DNA of 64,000 nucleotides from Micromonospora sp. WMMD1120 (GCF_029626235.1 NZ_JARUBO010000005.1:4186501-4250500); one strand, 5' to 3'. Counted from the stretch's first letter, positions 8,216 through 16,739 are shown. The notes: a model not told the origin generated them from the letters alone. A program made the numbers and translations.

Positions 8216-9053
8216 GGTCTTCCTCTTCCTCCTTGAGGTTCGCCCACCCGAGCAGCTCGCGCAGTTCGGCAGGCGTGCAGCGGTGGTCGGTGCCCAGCTC
8301 GGCGCGGGCGATCTGGACGGCGGTGGGCAGGTCGACGGCGGTGCCGTGCAGCTCCGGCCACTGTCGCCGGATCCGGGCGGTGCCGCCGAAGGTCGGGTCC
8401 TCGTTGGACAGGATCATCGGGTCGCCGTACACGGCCGGTTCACACCCCGCCGCGATGCCGTAGAAGATCGCGCTGGTCAGCCGGTTGGACGCGACCCGCC
8501 GGTGCCGACGCAGCTCGGTCAGCTGCTTGTCGAGGAAGTACGGGTCGGTGTCCTTCCACCAGTGCCCCCGGTAGCCGTGGCAGATCACCCGGAACCCGGC
8601 CCGTTCGTAGAGCCGGCGCACGTGGCGCATCCGGTACTCGTGCCAGTAGAGGCAGACGGTGACCGGGCCGGGCTCGGTGTCCTTGATGAGCGCGATCAGC
8701 GAGCGGTGGTCGCCCTTGACGTGCTGGCCCTCCCAGCCGTGGAAGGGGTACCAGATGGTGCCCTCCCGCTGCTCGGCCGGTGCTTCCTCCGGTCGCATGG
8801 CCAGCAGGTAACTGAACGGCGCGCCGATGACGACCACGTTGCGCCGCCCCACCGACCAGGCCCGGCGGCGGGTCTGCTCGGACCAGAGCAGGCTGGGGGT
8901 GTACTCGGCGTACGGGTGGCCGGGGGCCAGGCCGTCGCCGATGTTCCAGCCGTGCTGCACGTACCCGTTGATCCGCGGTGGGTGCCGGTCGCCGAGGCCG
9001 GCGTAGCGGGCCAGCACGTGGGCGTGACCGTAGAAGTGGTTGGCGTGGTGCAT
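8205..9053 (-). CDS. Conserved glycan-locus protein, possible GT-B-like transferase
   Basis: The 282-residue protein has no domain I can name with confidence. It contains INGYVQHGWNIGDG near the N-terminus, a central TVCLYWHEYRMRHV and RVICHGYRGHWW, and a C-terminal SNRLTSAIFYGIAAGCEPAVYGDP. This last pattern (a conserved Ser/Asn followed by a small-residue helix and a strand) resembles the donor-binding half of GT-B glycosyltransferases and of capsule sialyl- or CDP-alditol-type transferases. Its place between pseC and the pseF-like gene makes it a candidate pseudaminic acid transferase. That is inference only. The stop of pseC lies 10 bases upstream. Confidence 0.75.
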   Translation of the reverse strand: MHHANHFYGHAHVLARYAGLGDRHPPRINGYVQHGWNIGDGLAPGHPYAEYTPSLLWSEQTRRRAWSVGRRNVVVIGAPFSYLLAMRPEEAPAEQREGTIWYPFHGWEGQHVKGDHRSLIALIKDTEPGPVTVCLYWHEYRMRHVRRLYERAGFRVICHGYRGHWWKDTDPYFLDKQLTELRRHRRVASNRLTSAIFYGIAAGCEPAVYGDPMILSNEDPTFGGTARIRRQWPELHGTAVDLPTAVQIARAELGTDHRCTPAELRELLGWANLKEEEEDRDD

Positions 9054-9063
9054 CAGGTTCCCA

Positions 9064-10221
9064 TCAGGCGGCGGAGCGCACCGCGCCGAACCGCAGCGCG
9101 GCGGTCAGCGCCTCGATGACGCGGTCCTGGTCGGCGTCGCTGAGCCCCGGGTAGAGCGGCAGCGACAACTGCTGGGAGTAGAACGACTCGGCCACCGGAC
9201 AGGACCCGCGCCGGTAGCCCAGGTCGGCGAAGGCCGGGTGCCAGTGCACCGGGAGGTAGTTGACCTGCACGCCGATGCCGGCCGCCCGCATCCGGTCGTA
9301 CACCTCGCGGCGGCGTCCGTCGAGCACGCGGATCGGGTAGAGGTGCCACGCCGGGTCGGCCCACGACCTGCGGGTGGGCGTCAGCACGCCGTCCAGGTCG
9401 GCCAGCGCCTCGTCGTAGCGGGCGACCAGCGCGGACCGGCGCGCCGTGAACGCGGCGAGCCGGCGCAGTTGGCTGCGGCCCAGGGCGCAGAGCACGTCCG
9501 GCAGCCGGTAGTTCAGCCCGAACTCGTGCACCTCCTGGTGCCAGCCACCCTCGTCGGGGAAGCGCAGCTCGTCGCGGTCGCGGACCACGCCGACGCCCCG
9601 GAACCGGCGGGCCCGCCGCAGGATCTCCGGGTCCGGCGCGGCGACCGCCCCACCCTCCGCGGTGGTCAGGTTCTTGGTGGGGAAGAACGAGAACGTGGTC
9701 AGGTCGGCGAGCGAACCGACCGGCCGACCGCGGTACGTCCCGCCGATCGAGTGCGCCGCGTCGGCGAGCAGCAGCGCGTCGCTGCCGTCGAGCGCCGTGC
9801 GCAGGGCGTCGTAGTCGGCCGGGTGGCCGGCGTAGTCGACGGCGGCCACCACCCTCGTCCGGCTGGTGACCGCGGCGGCGGCCGCCGCCGGGTCGAGACA
9901 GAAGGTCTCGTCGTCGACGTCGGCGAACACTATCGTCGCACCGAGGGCGACAGCGCTGCTGGCGGTCGCCACGAACGTCATCGGCGACACGACGACCTCG
10001 TCACCCGGTCCCACCCCGGCCGCCGCGTAGGCCACGTGCAGCGCGGCGGTGCCGTTGGACACGGCGGCGACACCGACCCCGCCGGTCCACCGGGCCAGGT
10101 CGGCCTCGAAGGCGTCGACCTGCGGGCCGGTGGTGAGCCAGTCGCCGCGCAGCACGTCGGCGACGGCGGCGACGTCGTCCTCGGTGATCGACTGCCGGCC
10201 GTACGGGAGCATCCCCGTCAT
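9064..10221 (-). CDS. pseC: PLP aminotransferase PseC (UDP-4-amino-4,6-dideoxy-AltNAc forming)
   Basis: This DegT/DnrJ/EryC1-family enzyme adds the 4-amino group, the second step of pseudaminic acid synthesis. It has 385 residues. The N-terminus MLPYGRQSITEDDVAAVADVLRGDWLTTGP is the usual sugar aminotransferase opening, and the PLP lysine is Lys183 in SFFPTKNLTTAEGGA. DAAHSIGGTYRG supplies the cofactor-binding Asp. The ATG at 10221 overlaps the pseB stop (ATGA), so the pair is translationally coupled. The specific assignment follows from sequence style and from pseB, pseG, pseH and pseI nearby. Confidence 0.9.
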   Translation of the reverse strand: MTGMLPYGRQSITEDDVAAVADVLRGDWLTTGPQVDAFEADLARWTGGVGVAAVSNGTAALHVAYAAAGVGPGDEVVVSPMTFVATASSAVALGATIVFADVDDETFCLDPAAAAAAVTSRTRVVAAVDYAGHPADYDALRTALDGSDALLLADAAHSIGGTYRGRPVGSLADLTTFSFFPTKNLTTAEGGAVAAPDPEILRRARRFRGVGVVRDRDELRFPDEGGWHQEVHEFGLNYRLPDVLCALGRSQLRRLAAFTARRSALVARYDEALADLDGVLTPTRRSWADPAWHLYPIRVLDGRRREVYDRMRAAGIGVQVNYLPVHWHPAFADLGYRRGSCPVAESFYSQQLSLPLYPGLSDADQDRVIEALTAALRFGAVRSAA

Positions 10222-11201
10222 GCGGTGATGCCGAGCATGTCGCGCAGCTGCTCGACGGTGAGCCACTCGTCGTTGGTGTCCGACTGGTAGGCGAAGCCGT
10301 CCGGGACCGCGTCGCAGTCGGCCGGCGGCTGGTAGCCCCAGGTGGCGATCGTCGGCTGGACGATGAACCGGCCGTCGGCGCGCAGCGTCCGCCGGCTGTC
10401 GTCGGGCGCGATCATCTCCTCGTGCAGCTTCTCGCCGGGCCGGATCCCCACCTCGTGCGTGGTGGCGTCCGGGGCGACGGCCTCGACCAGGTCGAGGATG
10501 CGCATGCTCGGGATGCGCGGCACGAACAACTCGCCACCCTGCATCTGGTCGAACGAGTCCATGACGAACTGCACGGCCTGGTCCAGGGTGATCCAGAAGC
10601 GGGTCATCCGCTTGTCGGTGATCGGCAGGCTCTTGCCCTCGGCGGCCAGTCTGCGGAACAGCGGGACGACCGAGCCGCGGCTGCCCACCACGTTGCCGTA
10701 GCGCACCACGGCGAACCGGGTGGGGTGCTGGGCGGCGTAGTGGTTGGCCGAGACGAACAGCTTGTCGCCGACGAGCTTCGTCGCGCCGTACAGGTTGATC
10801 GGGCTCGACGCCTTGTCGGTGGAGAGCGCGATGACCTTCTTGACGCCGGCCTCGATCGCCGCGTCGACGACGTGCTGGGAGCCGGTGATGTTGGTGGCGA
10901 TGTACTCGGAGGGGTTGTACTCCGCGGTGTCCACCTGCTTGAGCGCCGCGGCGTGCACCACGTGGTCCACGCCGTGCATGGCCCGGGTGAGGCGGTGCCG
11001 GTCCCGGATGTCACCGATGAACCAGCGCAGCCGCGGGTCGTCGCCCAACTGCTGGCGCAGCTCGTACTGCTTGAGCTCGTCGCGGGAGAACACCACCACG
11101 CGGGCGGGGTCGGCCTCGTTGAGGATGTGCCGGAGGAACGTCCTGCCGAAGGAACCAGTTCCCCCGGTGATCAGAATGGACGATCCATTCAACTCACTCA
11201 A
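10218..11201 (-). CDS. pseB: UDP-GlcNAc 4,6-dehydratase (5-inverting) PseB
   Basis: PseB starts the pathway, converting UDP-GlcNAc to the 4-keto-6-deoxy-L-arabino sugar. The 327-residue SDR has the NAD-binding loop ITGGTGSFG, the family stretch FSRDELKQYELRQ, KQVDTAEYNPSEYIATNI, and IALSTDKASSPINLYGATK. These are characteristic of the FlaA1/PseB group rather than of the non-inverting membrane dehydratases. A TTG start at 11201 is chosen because GGGAG lies 8 bases upstream and the NAD loop follows directly; the much longer open frame upstream has no family similarity. It heads a tight - strand operon running pseB, pseC, two unknown genes, pseF-like and pseG. Confidence 0.92.
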   Translation of the reverse strand: MSELNGSSILITGGTGSFGRTFLRHILNEADPARVVVFSRDELKQYELRQQLGDDPRLRWFIGDIRDRHRLTRAMHGVDHVVHAAALKQVDTAEYNPSEYIATNITGSQHVVDAAIEAGVKKVIALSTDKASSPINLYGATKLVGDKLFVSANHYAAQHPTRFAVVRYGNVVGSRGSVVPLFRRLAAEGKSLPITDKRMTRFWITLDQAVQFVMDSFDQMQGGELFVPRIPSMRILDLVEAVAPDATTHEVGIRPGEKLHEEMIAPDDSRRTLRADGRFIVQPTIATWGYQPPADCDAVPDGFAYQSDTNDEWLTVEQLRDMLGITA

Positions 11202-11372
11202 TGTGGTGCTCCCGTGTCCGTGGATGAACGAGCGGCCCTGGGCCGGCCGACCGGGGTGACACGCTAGCCATGGCGGGTTAACGCCCCGGCGCTCGGCGGT
11301 GAACCGCACCCGCTGCTCCCGTGAATGCCGGGCACCGTGCAGGCGAACACTTCGCAACCCCCGGGAGACGGG

Positions 11373-11401
11373 CTGACCAGGCCGAACCGGGCCGCTACAG
11401 T
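11373..11401 (+). promoter_or_regulatory. Candidate sigma-70-type promoter for the membrane protein gene
   Basis: CTGACC (11373-11378) and TACAGT (11396-11401) are separated by 17 bases, a good fit to the TTGACN/TANNNT pattern of the main actinobacterial sigma factor. It would give a leader of about 160 bases before the ATG at 11568. The gap 11202-11567 separates this gene from the divergent pseB and shows no other recognisable element; the pseB promoter was not located. Confidence 0.4.
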
Positions 11402-11567
11402 GACCGCGCGCGAGCGACCCGGCGGCGTGTGTCAGCCGGTTTCTCGCGTCCACCCGACATCCGCACCGGCTCGGTGCGAGCGGGTCACCCCGAGCGCCGC
11501 CGCCGTGGGCCGACGTGCCCGTCGCGCCCGCGCGGGCCCGGTCCGGACGGCGGTTCTGGAGGCGTTG

Positions 11568-13304
11568 ATGGCATCCGGTAGTGACGTGATCGAACGGCCG
11601 GCGACGGTGCCCGACACCCCGGACCGTATGCCCGCGCGGCGCTGGTTGGTGCCGGCGCTGCTGGTCGTCGGCTGGGCGCTCGGCGTGGCCTGGCGGATGT
11701 GGTTGTCCCGGCACATCGTGCTGCCGATCGCGCACACCGACGAGGACAGCTACCTCAACACCGCCCGTGCGCTGGCCGGTGGGCCGGGTGGCTTCAGCAG
11801 CGAGAACGAGCTGCTGCGCCGGGTGGGCTACCCGATGCTGATCTCGCCGGCGTTCCTCGGGGAGCGGGACTTCGCGGACAGCTACCGGCTCGTTCAACTG
11901 ATCAACGCGATGGTGAACTCGGCGCTGCTGCCGCTGGCGTACCTGCTCGGCCGTCGCCTGTTCACGCTGCGCCGGTCGACGGCGTTGCTCGGCGCGGTCG
12001 TGGCGGCGACCCTGCCGGCCACCGTCTTCTACGCCGGCGTCGCCATGATCGACGCGGTGCTGGCGCCGCTGGTGGTCGCCTGGCTGCTCGCCGTGCACCG
12101 CTGGATCAGCCGCCCCGGCCCGCTCGCCGCCGTCACCGTCGGGCTGCTGGTCGGCGGCTTCCACCTGCTGCACTCGCGTGGCCTGGTGATCGTGGCGGTG
12201 CACGCCGGGCTGGTCCTGCTGCTGTTCGTCCGCCGCCGGATCACTCCCGCCGGGGTGCTCGCGGCGCTGCTGCCGGTGCTCGCCCTGGCGCTGGTCAACG
12301 AGGCCGCCATCCGGCATCTCGGCGACACCGTCTACCTGCTGGGCAACAACCCCGGTGGCGGCACGTTCGCGGCGGTCGCCTCCGCGCACGGCGTGGTCCG
12401 CGCCAGCGCGGCCGTCACCACCCAGCTCTGGTACCTCGTGGTGATCACGTTCGGGCTGGCCGGGGTGGCCTGGGCCGCCGCCGTCCGCGAGCTGTGGCGG
12501 CCACAGCGCGGCGACGCCGTCCGCTGGACGATGGGCGTGGCCCTGGTGGTGACCGTCGGGGTGGCCGCCGGCGCGTCGGTGATCCTGGCCGGCGTCACCG
12601 GCAAGCCGTTGGACGCGATCTACGGCCGCTACGTGCAGATGCTGGCGCCGTTCTGGCTGCTGATCGGGGTGGGCGTGCTGTGTGCCGCGGAGCGTCGGGT
12701 GGTGCTGCGCCGGCTGGCCGTCGCGGCGGCGCTGCTGGTCGCTGGCGGTGCGGTGATCGCCGCCCGGCTCGCCTACGTGGCCGGTCAGGGGCACTCGCTG
12801 CGCTACGGCGGTTTCAGCGCACCGGATCTGATGGTGCTGACCGGCGGCTGGCGGGAACTGCGCCCGGTGGTCGGGACGCTCGTCGGCCTCGCCGGCTGCC
12901 TCCTGCTCCTCGCCGCGGGTTGGGCGCCCCGGCTCCGGCTGCCGATCCTCGGTGTCCTGGTGGCGGTCAACCTGGTCACGATGCAGGTGATCGAGCACCG
13001 CATCGTGCGGCCGTTCGTCGCGAGCGCCACGCCGACGCCCCAGGTGGCCGACCTCGGGGTACGCCCCGGCGAGCGGGTCTGGGCCTCGACCGGGGTGCCC
13101 TACATCCTCCGGTTCAACCTCAGCCACCAGGTGACCTGGGCCGACGTACGGTGGTTCGGCGAGGGGCGGCCGCCGGCCGCGGCGCAGGTGGTGTTCGTCC
13201 GGTGGGCGCCCGGCCAGCCGGACGACTGGGACGGCGCGGCGTACGGCTTCGTCCGGCTCGGTGGCAACCCGGAGCAGCGGTGGGCGGCCTGGCGGCGGTC
13301 CTGA
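11568..13304 (+). CDS. Polytopic membrane glycosyltransferase-like protein (GT-C/GT39 type)
   Basis: The 578-residue protein has about a dozen membrane segments and an early outward loop with acidic residues (IAHTDEDSYLNTARALAGG), the layout of polyprenyl-phosphate-sugar-dependent GT-C transferases. A soluble C-terminal stretch follows the last membrane span (after about residue 480). GGAGG lies 5 bases before the ATG at 11568, so the longer open frame upstream is not used. The gene is divergent from pseB and convergent with pseH, so it sits inside the pseudaminic acid island. Donor and acceptor are unknown. Confidence 0.8.
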   Translation: MASGSDVIERPATVPDTPDRMPARRWLVPALLVVGWALGVAWRMWLSRHIVLPIAHTDEDSYLNTARALAGGPGGFSSENELLRRVGYPMLISPAFLGERDFADSYRLVQLINAMVNSALLPLAYLLGRRLFTLRRSTALLGAVVAATLPATVFYAGVAMIDAVLAPLVVAWLLAVHRWISRPGPLAAVTVGLLVGGFHLLHSRGLVIVAVHAGLVLLLFVRRRITPAGVLAALLPVLALALVNEAAIRHLGDTVYLLGNNPGGGTFAAVASAHGVVRASAAVTTQLWYLVVITFGLAGVAWAAAVRELWRPQRGDAVRWTMGVALVVTVGVAAGASVILAGVTGKPLDAIYGRYVQMLAPFWLLIGVGVLCAAERRVVLRRLAVAAALLVAGGAVIAARLAYVAGQGHSLRYGGFSAPDLMVLTGGWRELRPVVGTLVGLAGCLLLLAAGWAPRLRLPILGVLVAVNLVTMQVIEHRIVRPFVASATPTPQVADLGVRPGERVWASTGVPYILRFNLSHQVTWADVRWFGEGRPPAAAQVVFVRWAPGQPDDWDGAAYGFVRLGGNPEQRWAAWRRS

Positions 13305-13317
13305 CCCGCCCGTCCCG

Positions 13318-13356
13318 ATGGACATCCGCCGGTTCTGGTGAACGGCGGATGTCCAT
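13318..13356. terminator. Bidirectional terminator hairpin between convergent genes
   Basis: Perfect 14-base arms ATGGACATCCGCCG (13318-13331) and complement (13343-13356) with an 11-base loop lie 14 bases after the stop of the + strand membrane gene and about 55 bases after the stop of - strand pseH. There is no strong U tract, as is common in actinobacteria. Confidence 0.65.
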
Positions 13357-13410
13357 GAGGAACACGCCTCGTTAATGATTCCCGTCCAGTGCGGAAATCA
13401 TCTCCGGCAA

Positions 13411-13920
13411 TCAGCGTTGCCGGCGATCGACGCGGGCCAGGGAAATCGGGATGACGGTGATTTCCCGGCCGTCGGACAGCTCCTGTCGCGGGGTGCCCTC
13501 GACGAATCGGAAACGCCGGTTCATCTGTCGTACGACGGTATTGTGGCCGAGCACCTCGCCGTCGAGCCGGTCCAGGTGCAGCCCGTCGAAGGCGTACTCG
13601 ACGGCCTCCCGCATGACCCCCAGCCAGGCGGGCAGGGTCTCGCCGCGCGCGGCCAGCCCGTCGGCGTCCAGATAGAAGCCCCAGGCACCGGTGCGCGGGC
13701 CGTCCAGCCGCAGGTCGAAGAAGGTGACCACACCGCAGGGCAGGTCGTCGTGGACGTACACCAGCACCCGCCGGGACGGGTCGTCGCGGACCGCCGACCA
13801 CCACCGGGAGTGCTCCTCGGCGGTGATCTCGTGACTGGTCTTGCTGACCTGCCGATTGGTTTCCTGATTACGCCAGGACAACATCAGGTGAACGTCGTCC
13901 ACCGTTGCTTCACGCAACAC
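13411..13920 (-). CDS. pseH: GNAT N-acetyltransferase PseH
   Basis: PseH acetylates the 4-amino group of UDP-4-amino-4,6-dideoxy-AltNAc, the third pathway step. The 169-residue protein opens with REATVDDVHLMLSWRNQETNRQ, the typical start of this acetyltransferase group (ACT-WRN), has VVTFFDLRLDGPRTGAWGFYL in the acetyl-CoA binding core and ends with GHNTVVRQMNRRFRFVEGT. A GTG start at 13920 gives the expected length. It is divergent from the acyl carrier protein gene with a 100-base shared promoter region. Confidence 0.87.
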   Translation of the reverse strand: MLREATVDDVHLMLSWRNQETNRQVSKTSHEITAEEHSRWWSAVRDDPSRRVLVYVHDDLPCGVVTFFDLRLDGPRTGAWGFYLDADGLAARGETLPAWLGVMREAVEYAFDGLHLDRLDGEVLGHNTVVRQMNRRFRFVEGTPRQELSDGREITVIPISLARVDRRQR

Positions 13921-14007
13921 GTGCGTCTCGCTTTCCTAGCCGTTCATGTCGGGCTCCGGCACTTTACCCGGGCCCCACCGGGAAAGCAGTTATCCATTCC
14001 TCGGTTG

Positions 14008-14020
14008 TAGACTGCCGCGC
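14008..14020 (+). promoter_or_regulatory. Candidate -10 element giving a leaderless carrier-module transcript
   Basis: TAGACT (14008-14013) fits the TANNNT -10 pattern and ends 7 bases before the ATG of the acyl carrier protein at 14021. There is no purine-rich ribosome binding site in between. A transcript starting at or next to the ATG would be leaderless, which is common in actinobacteria. The -35 region is poor. Confidence 0.4.
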
Positions 14021-14272
14021 ATGAACGAATTGAGTCGCGCGCAGATCCGCGACCTCATGGCTCAGGTGCTGAAGAACCAGGACAAGGAGCTGCCGGCGGA
14101 CGACGCGGCGCAGTTGCGGGAGATCGGCTTCCGGTCGCTCGACTTCTCCGAGTTGGCCCTGCGGGTGGAGGACGAGACGGGGGAGGAGCTCAACTTCGAC
14201 GCCCCCGGCCTGCGCCGCATCGCCACCGTCGGGGACGTCCTCGACTTCCTCGTCGAGCTGCAACACCAGTGA
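14021..14272 (+). CDS. Acyl carrier protein
   Basis: The 83-residue acidic helical protein has the phosphopantetheine attachment motif GFRSLDFSELAL, with Ser39 as the attachment serine in place of the usual DSL setting. It is not the fatty acid synthase carrier, which lies with fab genes, but the first gene of a four-gene unit with an adenylation enzyme, an SDR and a phosphopantetheinyl transferase. Its stop overlaps the next start (GTGA). It probably carries an acyl or aminoacyl group destined for a surface sugar. Confidence 0.88.
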   Translation: MNELSRAQIRDLMAQVLKNQDKELPADDAAQLREIGFRSLDFSELALRVEDETGEELNFDAPGLRRIATVGDVLDFLVELQHQ

Positions 14273-15531
14273 CCGTCGCTGCCCCGCGTCCCGACGCCGT
14301 CGCCCGCCCGGAGCCCGCCGGCGCCGACAACCGGCTCGTGGTGGGCGGCACCGCCATGACCTGGCGTTCGCTGCCGACACCGAGCCTGCCCGGCCCCGCG
14401 GCGGTGCTCGCCCGCTCCGCCGTGCACGCGCTCACCGCCGCGCGGCAGCACGCCGTGTACGGCACCGAGCTGCTGCTCAGCACAGTGAGCCGGGTCGACC
14501 CGGCGATGCGTGCCGAGCTGCTGGAGGCCGGGTTCACCGTCAGCGTCCTCGACGACAACGGCGTGCACCCGAGCGCGCCGGCCCGGCCGCGAGACGCCGA
14601 GCCCGGCCGGCTGTGGCTGCTGACCTCGGGCTCGACCGGGCGTCCCAAGCGGGTCGGGCACACCCTCGACACGCTGACCACGGTGCGGGCCGACCAACCC
14701 GACCGGACCTGGCTGTGCCCGTACGCCCCCGGCACGTACGCCTGGTGGCAGGTGGTCACCCTGTCGCTGACCCAGCCCGGTCAGCACCTGGTCGTGGTGG
14801 AGCCCGACGAGCTGGACGACTGGCCGACGATCGCCGCCGCGCACCGGGTCGACGCCGCCTCGGGCACCCCGACCTTCTGGCGACGCACCCTCTACCGGGA
14901 CGCCGAGGCGCTCGCGCGGGTGCCGCTGCGTCAGGTCACCCTCGGCGGTGAACCGGTGGACCAGGCGATCCTGGACCAGCTCCGGGAGGTCTTCCCGCTG
15001 GCCCGGATCTCCTGGATCTACGCGTCCTCCGAGGTGGGGGCGTCCATTGTGGTGCACGACGGCCGGGCCGGGTTCCCGGTGGCCTGGTTGGACCGGGAGA
15101 CGCCGGGCCGGCCCACGGTCTCCGTCGACGGGGACGAGCTGGTGGTGACCTCTCCCTACCACGGCGCCGGGCTCGGCGGTCCGGTCCGTACCGGGGACCG
15201 GGTGCAGGTGTCCGACGACCGGGTGCTGATCACCGGCCGGCTGGACTCCGACGAGATCAATGTCGGTGGCAGCAAGGTCTCCGCGGGCGTGGTCCGTGGC
15301 GTGCTCGCCGGGCACCCGGCGGTGGCCTGGGCCCGGGTGACCGGGCGTCGCGCCCCGGTGCTCGGTCGGATGGTCGTCGCCGAGGTGGTCCTCGCCGCGT
15401 CCACGGTGGACACCGACGAGGCCGCGCTGGTCCGCTGGTGCGCCGACCGGCTCCCCGAACACGCCGTGCCGCGCCGGATCCGCGTGCTGCCCGACATTCC
15501 CGTCAAGGAGACCCTGAAGAGCGATGTCTGA
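14269..15531 (+). CDS. AMP-forming adenylation enzyme (acyl- or aminoacyl-ACP ligase)
   Basis: This ANL-superfamily enzyme of 420 residues should activate a carboxylic acid as an adenylate and load it on the neighbouring carrier protein. The P-loop-like core motif LLTSGSTGRPKRVGHT is clear, followed by the A5-like SWIYASSEVG, the hinge region VLITGRLDSDEINVGGSKVSAG, and a C-terminal lysine in PVKETLKSDV that fits the catalytic A10 Lys. The N-terminal subdomain is shorter than in acyl-CoA synthetases. Adenylation enzyme plus carrier protein beside pse genes recalls the Campylobacter jejuni flagellin glycosylation locus. Substrate unknown. Confidence 0.85.
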   Translation: MTVAAPRPDAVARPEPAGADNRLVVGGTAMTWRSLPTPSLPGPAAVLARSAVHALTAARQHAVYGTELLLSTVSRVDPAMRAELLEAGFTVSVLDDNGVHPSAPARPRDAEPGRLWLLTSGSTGRPKRVGHTLDTLTTVRADQPDRTWLCPYAPGTYAWWQVVTLSLTQPGQHLVVVEPDELDDWPTIAAAHRVDAASGTPTFWRRTLYRDAEALARVPLRQVTLGGEPVDQAILDQLREVFPLARISWIYASSEVGASIVVHDGRAGFPVAWLDRETPGRPTVSVDGDELVVTSPYHGAGLGGPVRTGDRVQVSDDRVLITGRLDSDEINVGGSKVSAGVVRGVLAGHPAVAWARVTGRRAPVLGRMVVAEVVLAASTVDTDEAALVRWCADRLPEHAVPRRIRVLPDIPVKETLKSDV

Positions 15532-16279
15532 CCCCGCCGACAACCCACTCGTCCCGCCCAGCTCCGTCGTCCTCGTCTCCGGCGGGTCCCGGGGCCTGGG
15601 CCTGGCCATCGTCACCGACCTGCTCGCCGCGGGCGTACGGGTGGCCGCGTTCGCCCGCACCGTCACCCCGGAGCTGGCGAAGCTCGCGGCCGAGCATCCC
15701 GACCGGACGCACGTCGGCGCGGTAAACGTGACCGACCTGCCGGCCGCGCAGAGTTTCGTACGCGAGGTCGAGCAGCGCCTCGGCCCGATCGACGGCATCG
15801 TCAACAACGCCGCCATGGGGCAGGACTCCCTGCACGCGCACACCGCCACCGACGACCTCGCGCGGATCATCGAGACCAACCTGACGGCCCCGTTGCAGCT
15901 GACCCGGCTGGTGATCCGCCGGATGCTCGCCAAGGGGCTGCGCGGACGGATCGTCAACATCACCTCGATCTGCGGGCAGCGTGGCTTCCCGGGCCTGGTC
16001 GCGTACTCGGCCACCAAGGGCGGCATGGACGCCGCCACCCGCTCACTGGCCCGGGAGTTGGGCGGCCGGATGCTCGTCAACTCGGTCGCCCCCGGCTTCT
16101 TCGCCTCGGAGATGTCCGCGGTGCTCGGTCCGACCCAGCTCGACCAGATCGTCCGCCGCACCCCGACCGGTCACCTCACCGAGCCGGAGGAGGTCACTCC
16201 GGTGGTGCGGATGCTGCTGCGCGAGCACACCAACATCAACGGCCAGGTCATCGTGGTGGACGGTGCCGCCTCCGTCTGA
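15524..16279 (+). CDS. Short-chain dehydrogenase/reductase (FabG/PtmA-like)
   Basis: The 251-residue classical SDR has the cofactor loop VSGGSRGLGLAI, the NNA motif in DGIVNNAAMGQ, Ser in NITSICGQ and the catalytic Tyr-x-x-x-Lys in AYSATKGG. The C-terminus INGQVIVVDGAASV is the standard SDR ending. It could reduce a carrier-bound 3-oxo group or oxidise a sugar; in Campylobacter an SDR (PtmA) is also part of a nonulosonic acid locus. The ATG at 15524 lies inside the last codons of the ligase gene (8-base overlap). Confidence 0.85.
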   Translation: MSDPADNPLVPPSSVVLVSGGSRGLGLAIVTDLLAAGVRVAAFARTVTPELAKLAAEHPDRTHVGAVNVTDLPAAQSFVREVEQRLGPIDGIVNNAAMGQDSLHAHTATDDLARIIETNLTAPLQLTRLVIRRMLAKGLRGRIVNITSICGQRGFPGLVAYSATKGGMDAATRSLARELGGRMLVNSVAPGFFASEMSAVLGPTQLDQIVRRTPTGHLTEPEEVTPVVRMLLREHTNINGQVIVVDGAASV

Positions 16280-16739
16280 CCTCGCCCAGCTGGCCCGGCC
16301 CCGTCCGGTGCCGGGCCAGCTGGCCGTCGCCGAGCGGCACCTGCGCGTCGGCGTACCCGCCGACCTGACCGACGCGACCACCCGCAGCCATCTCGACGAT
16401 GGCCGCTGCGTCGGCTGGTACGGTCCACCGACACCCGGGTGGCGGGTGGCGATCGACGCGGAACGCGCCGACGCGCCGGTGCCGCCGGCGCTGGCCCGCC
16501 GGTTCGGCGTGCCGGACTTCTGGGCGCGGTGGACCCGCGCCGAGTGCCACTGCAAGCTGACCGACGTGCCGGTGGCGGTGTGGTGGCGTCGCCACGGCCT
16601 GAGCACGCCGGCCGACGGCGCGACGGTCTGGCGCACCCTCACCGTGGCCGACCTGGTGGTAACGGTCGGCTTCGCCCCCGAGCCCGCGCCGCCCCTCAAG
16701 CAACAGGACCCGCGTAAAGCCGTCGCCAGCGGTCGGTAG
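16263..16739 (+). CDS. Compact 4'-phosphopantetheinyl transferase-like protein
   Basis: The 158-residue protein shows two signature patches of the phosphopantetheinyl transferase superfamily in order: VAIDAERAD (Asp65 and Glu67, matching the Mg-binding DxE) and FWARWTRAECHCK (Trp90, Glu94 and Lys98, matching WTxKExxxK). The first half of a Sfp-type enzyme is reduced. The GTG start at 16263 overlaps the SDR gene by 17 bases, so it is the last gene of the carrier unit and is well placed to convert the carrier protein to its holo form. The assignment rests on these two motifs and context. Confidence 0.7.
   Translation: MPPPSDLAQLARPRPVPGQLAVAERHLRVGVPADLTDATTRSHLDDGRCVGWYGPPTPGWRVAIDAERADAPVPPALARRFGVPDFWARWTRAECHCKLTDVPVAVWWRRHGLSTPADGATVWRTLTVADLVVTVGFAPEPAPPLKQQDPRKAVASGR

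Noticed and set aside
11202..13325. N-terminal extension of the pseB open frame to 1035 residues
   Set aside because: The extra part is opposite the membrane protein gene and has no similarity to the family. The TTG at 11201 with a ribosome binding site fits.
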